25,558 nucleotides of DNA from contig JBKPCD010000063.1 of NCBI GenBank assembly GCA_046727175.1, forward strand, positions 1 to 25,558, in the 5' to 3' direction. The stretch comes from JBKPCD01 sp046727175 (lineage in GTDB: Bacteria; Acidobacteriota; Vicinamibacteria; Vicinamibacterales; 2-12-FULL-66-21). A model generated the notes under the pieces. That model was not told where the DNA came from. It was given only the letters and a program-made list of their open reading frames with translations, and did no database searches. This document shows, piece after piece, positions 23,779-25,558 of the stretch. Position 1 is the stretch's first letter. Each line of letters starts with the position of its first letter. Position numbers and translations under genes: made by a program.

Positions 23779-25558
23779 TGAACGATCATCGGCGACACTG
23801 CTGCGGGTGAGGGATTTGGTGGGGAGTGCACCCGGCCTGGCGCTCCTGGCGATCGTCCTTGGGTTGCTCAACGCGGCTCTGCTGCTGGGATGGGGCGTCA
23901 TTAACCCGACGAGCCTCGGTTGGTTGACCAACGACAACGCGACGCATCATCTCGGTTGGGCGTTCTACAGGTTCGAGTCCGGTTGGACGTTCCCGCTCTC
24001 ATGGACGTTGCGAGTGGGGTATCCAGCGGGCGCGTCGATAGCCTTTCTCGACTCCGTCCCGCTGATAGCGGTTCTCCTCCGGCCGTTCGGACCGCTCCTT
24101 CCCGAGCCCTTCCAGTACCTAGGACCCTACGCCACACTGTGTTTCGTGCTCCAGGCTTACTTTGGATTCAGGCTGTGTCAGCGTTTGTTTCCGCAACACC
24201 CCGCCGTATTCGTTCTTGGGGGCGCGTTTTTCCTGTTGTCTCCGCCGCTGACCTGGCAGGTGTTCGGCCACTTTCCACACCTGAGCCACTGGCTCATCCT
24301 CGCCGGCCTCGAGAGCTATTTCCGCGACACCGCCGGCGTGCCGCCAGTGAAGTGGCTTGGACGACAGTGGGCAGTGCTTGCCGTGGCGGGTGGCATCAAT
24401 CCTTACCTGGCAGCCATGTGCTTTCTCGTGACCCTTGCGGCTGTCGCGCGTCTGCTGCTCGAGCGAAGATGCGGCTGGCGTCTGGGGGCCGTCCTGTTCG
24501 CGCTGACGCCCGCTCTCCTGGCCACGAGCCTGCTGACGTTCGGTTTCGTTGCGCCACAGGATCCGGGAAGCCACTGGGCTCCTGGCTATGGAACCTTCTC
24601 GTTCAACCTTCTCGCTCCCATCAACCCGATGTTCTTCGGGTCCATCGTGATCCCCCCTTTGCCCGTCACGAACGACGGAATATCTGAAGGGTACAACTAC
24701 CTCGGAATCGGGGTCATCGCGTTGCTTGTCCTGGGCTTGGCGCGCGGGCCGCGGGCGGTGTTGTGGCTCGGTGACCGACGACTCATTCCACTCGTCGGCC
24801 TCGCGCTCGTCTGCACCGCAGCAGCGGCGTCGACAAAGGTTTCAATCGGATCATTCGCGTTCCCCCAATTCGAGCTGCCGAAACCACTCGCCATGGTGGC
24901 CGAGGGTCTTCGGGTCTCGGGACGGTTCTTCTGGCCGGCGCACTACCTGCTCATTACAGCGGCGATCTCGCTGACGTTCTGGCAGCGGAAGTCGCCCTAC
25001 CGTAACATGATCCTCGCGGTTGCGCTCGTCCTGCAGGCGGCGGACCTTCGGCAGCTCAGAAGCCAGGTGCACGCGGTGACGAATGACCCCACCGATAGTC
25101 CACTTCGCTCAGCCGTTTGGCAGCAACTCGGTCGCGACTACGACAATCTCATCGTAGTACCGGCCTTCCAATGCGGCCCTGATGCGGCACCCGGAGGAAG
25201 GCCGACCTATAGGATCTTCGGTATGCTGGCGGCGGCCCAGAGAATGCGCACCAACAGTTACTACGCAGCCCGGTACACGAAGAGGGAGATGTATGTGCAC
25301 TGTCGTGACCTTCCGGCCGCCGTGCTTACGGGGAAGCTGGACGCCCGGACGGCCTACGTCGTCAGCGACGCGGTCAGGGCGGTCTTGGACATGTCGCCCT
25401 CGACGTCGCATCGATGCGAGACGGTCGATGGCTTCAATTTGTGCACGTTGGCAAACGATCGAAACCCCGCGGCGGTCAGGTGGAAGCCCGACCCGGTCCC
25501 TTACAGCGTTGGACAGGTGCTCGACTTCACGACGACTGGAAACGCGCGCCCGTACATG
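23768..25558 (+). CDS. DUF6311-like polytopic membrane protein (3' end outside window)
   Basis: Open from GTG 23768 to the window edge, 597 codons, so partial. Many hydrophobic helices (first about residues 24-42, LALLAIVLGLLNAALLLGW) surround a loop with TNDNATHHLGWAFYRFESGW and FLDSVPLIAVLLRPFG. These match the conserved luminal loop of DUF6311 proteins as I remember them. FNLLAPINPMFFGS and GYNYLGIG follow, then a last helix near LLITAAISLTFW and a soluble C-terminal part (DLRQLRSQV onward) that starts a beta domain at YSVGQVLDF. The family resembles GT-C or YfhO-like integral-membrane glycosyltransferases that use polyprenyl-linked sugars, and the acidic Asp in the first loop would fit. 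It overlaps the methyltransferase-GT2 stop by 11 bp, so the GT2 may make its donor, which is inference. The start could also be GTG 23807. Confidence 0.82.
   Translation, partial: MLISERSSATLLRVRDLVGSAPGLALLAIVLGLLNAALLLGWGVINPTSLGWLTNDNATHHLGWAFYRFESGWTFPLSWTLRVGYPAGASIAFLDSVPLIAVLLRPFGPLLPEPFQYLGPYATLCFVLQAYFGFRLCQRLFPQHPAVFVLGGAFFLLSPPLTWQVFGHFPHLSHWLILAGLESYFRDTAGVPPVKWLGRQWAVLAVAGGINPYLAAMCFLVTLAAVARLLLERRCGWRLGAVLFALTPALLATSLLTFGFVAPQDPGSHWAPGYGTFSFNLLAPINPMFFGSIVIPPLPVTNDGISEGYNYLGIGVIALLVLGLARGPRAVLWLGDRRLIPLVGLALVCTAAAASTKVSIGSFAFPQFELPKPLAMVAEGLRVSGRFFWPAHYLLITAAISLTFWQRKSPYRNMILAVALVLQAADLRQLRSQVHAVTNDPTDSPLRSAVWQQLGRDYDNLIVVPAFQCGPDAAPGGRPTYRIFGMLAAAQRMRTNSYYAARYTKREMYVHCRDLPAAVLTGKLDARTAYVVSDAVRAVLDMSPSTSHRCETVDGFNLCTLANDRNPAAVRWKPDPVPYSVGQVLDFTTTGNARPYM

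Overview
The window is G+C-rich bacterial chromosome, densely coded, with many ATGA/TAATG stop-start overlaps. It holds 16 protein-coding genes, two of them cut by the window ends. I see no tRNA, rRNA, CRISPR array, transposase or phage gene. The housekeeping order (class A PBP, holB, PSP1/RicT protein, pdxA, smpB), the secreted Ig-like proteins with recurring 'GWALD' domains, and a DUF6311-type membrane protein next to sugar genes suggest an Acidobacteriota genome, perhaps Vicinamibacteria. That placement is inferred from gene families and was not tested phylogenetically.

Left part (1-5987, + strand): the 3' part of a bifunctional PBP1A-type peptidoglycan synthase, DNA polymerase III delta' (holB), a RicT-like PSP1 protein with a cysteine-rich tail, pdxA overlapping it by 4 bp, then a hairpin-bearing gap and smpB. 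Next (6087-8622, + strand) comes a tightly overlapping three-gene unit: a small membrane-anchored protein of unknown function, a DegT/DnrJ-type sugar aminotransferase, and an RmlD-type sugar-nucleotide reductase. It ends in a double hairpin at the junction with genes coming the other way.

Middle part (8730-16357, - strand, read right to left): a secreted TPR/HEAT-repeat protein, a secreted beta-propeller-like protein with a poly-Gly linker and two Ig-like repeats, a secreted FnIII/BACON/Ig-like protein, a GT2 glycosyltransferase and a translationally coupled LhgO-like FAD oxidoreductase. The two large secreted proteins share one ~110-residue domain in four copies. A polytopic membrane protein with an embedded spermidine-synthase-like domain (16393-18861, +) is divergent from the HEAT gene.

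Right part (19067-25558, + strand): GDP-mannose 4,6-dehydratase, then two two-domain enzymes with opposite domain order (GT2-methyltransferase, then methyltransferase-GT2), then a large DUF6311-like membrane protein overlapping the second by 11 bp and running off the end. With the aminotransferase, reductase and GT2 on the left, this looks like an accessory envelope-glycan locus making a GDP-linked deoxy- or aminodeoxy-sugar and assembling a methylated glycan. The mirrored fusion pair with its coupled membrane protein is the most unusual part.
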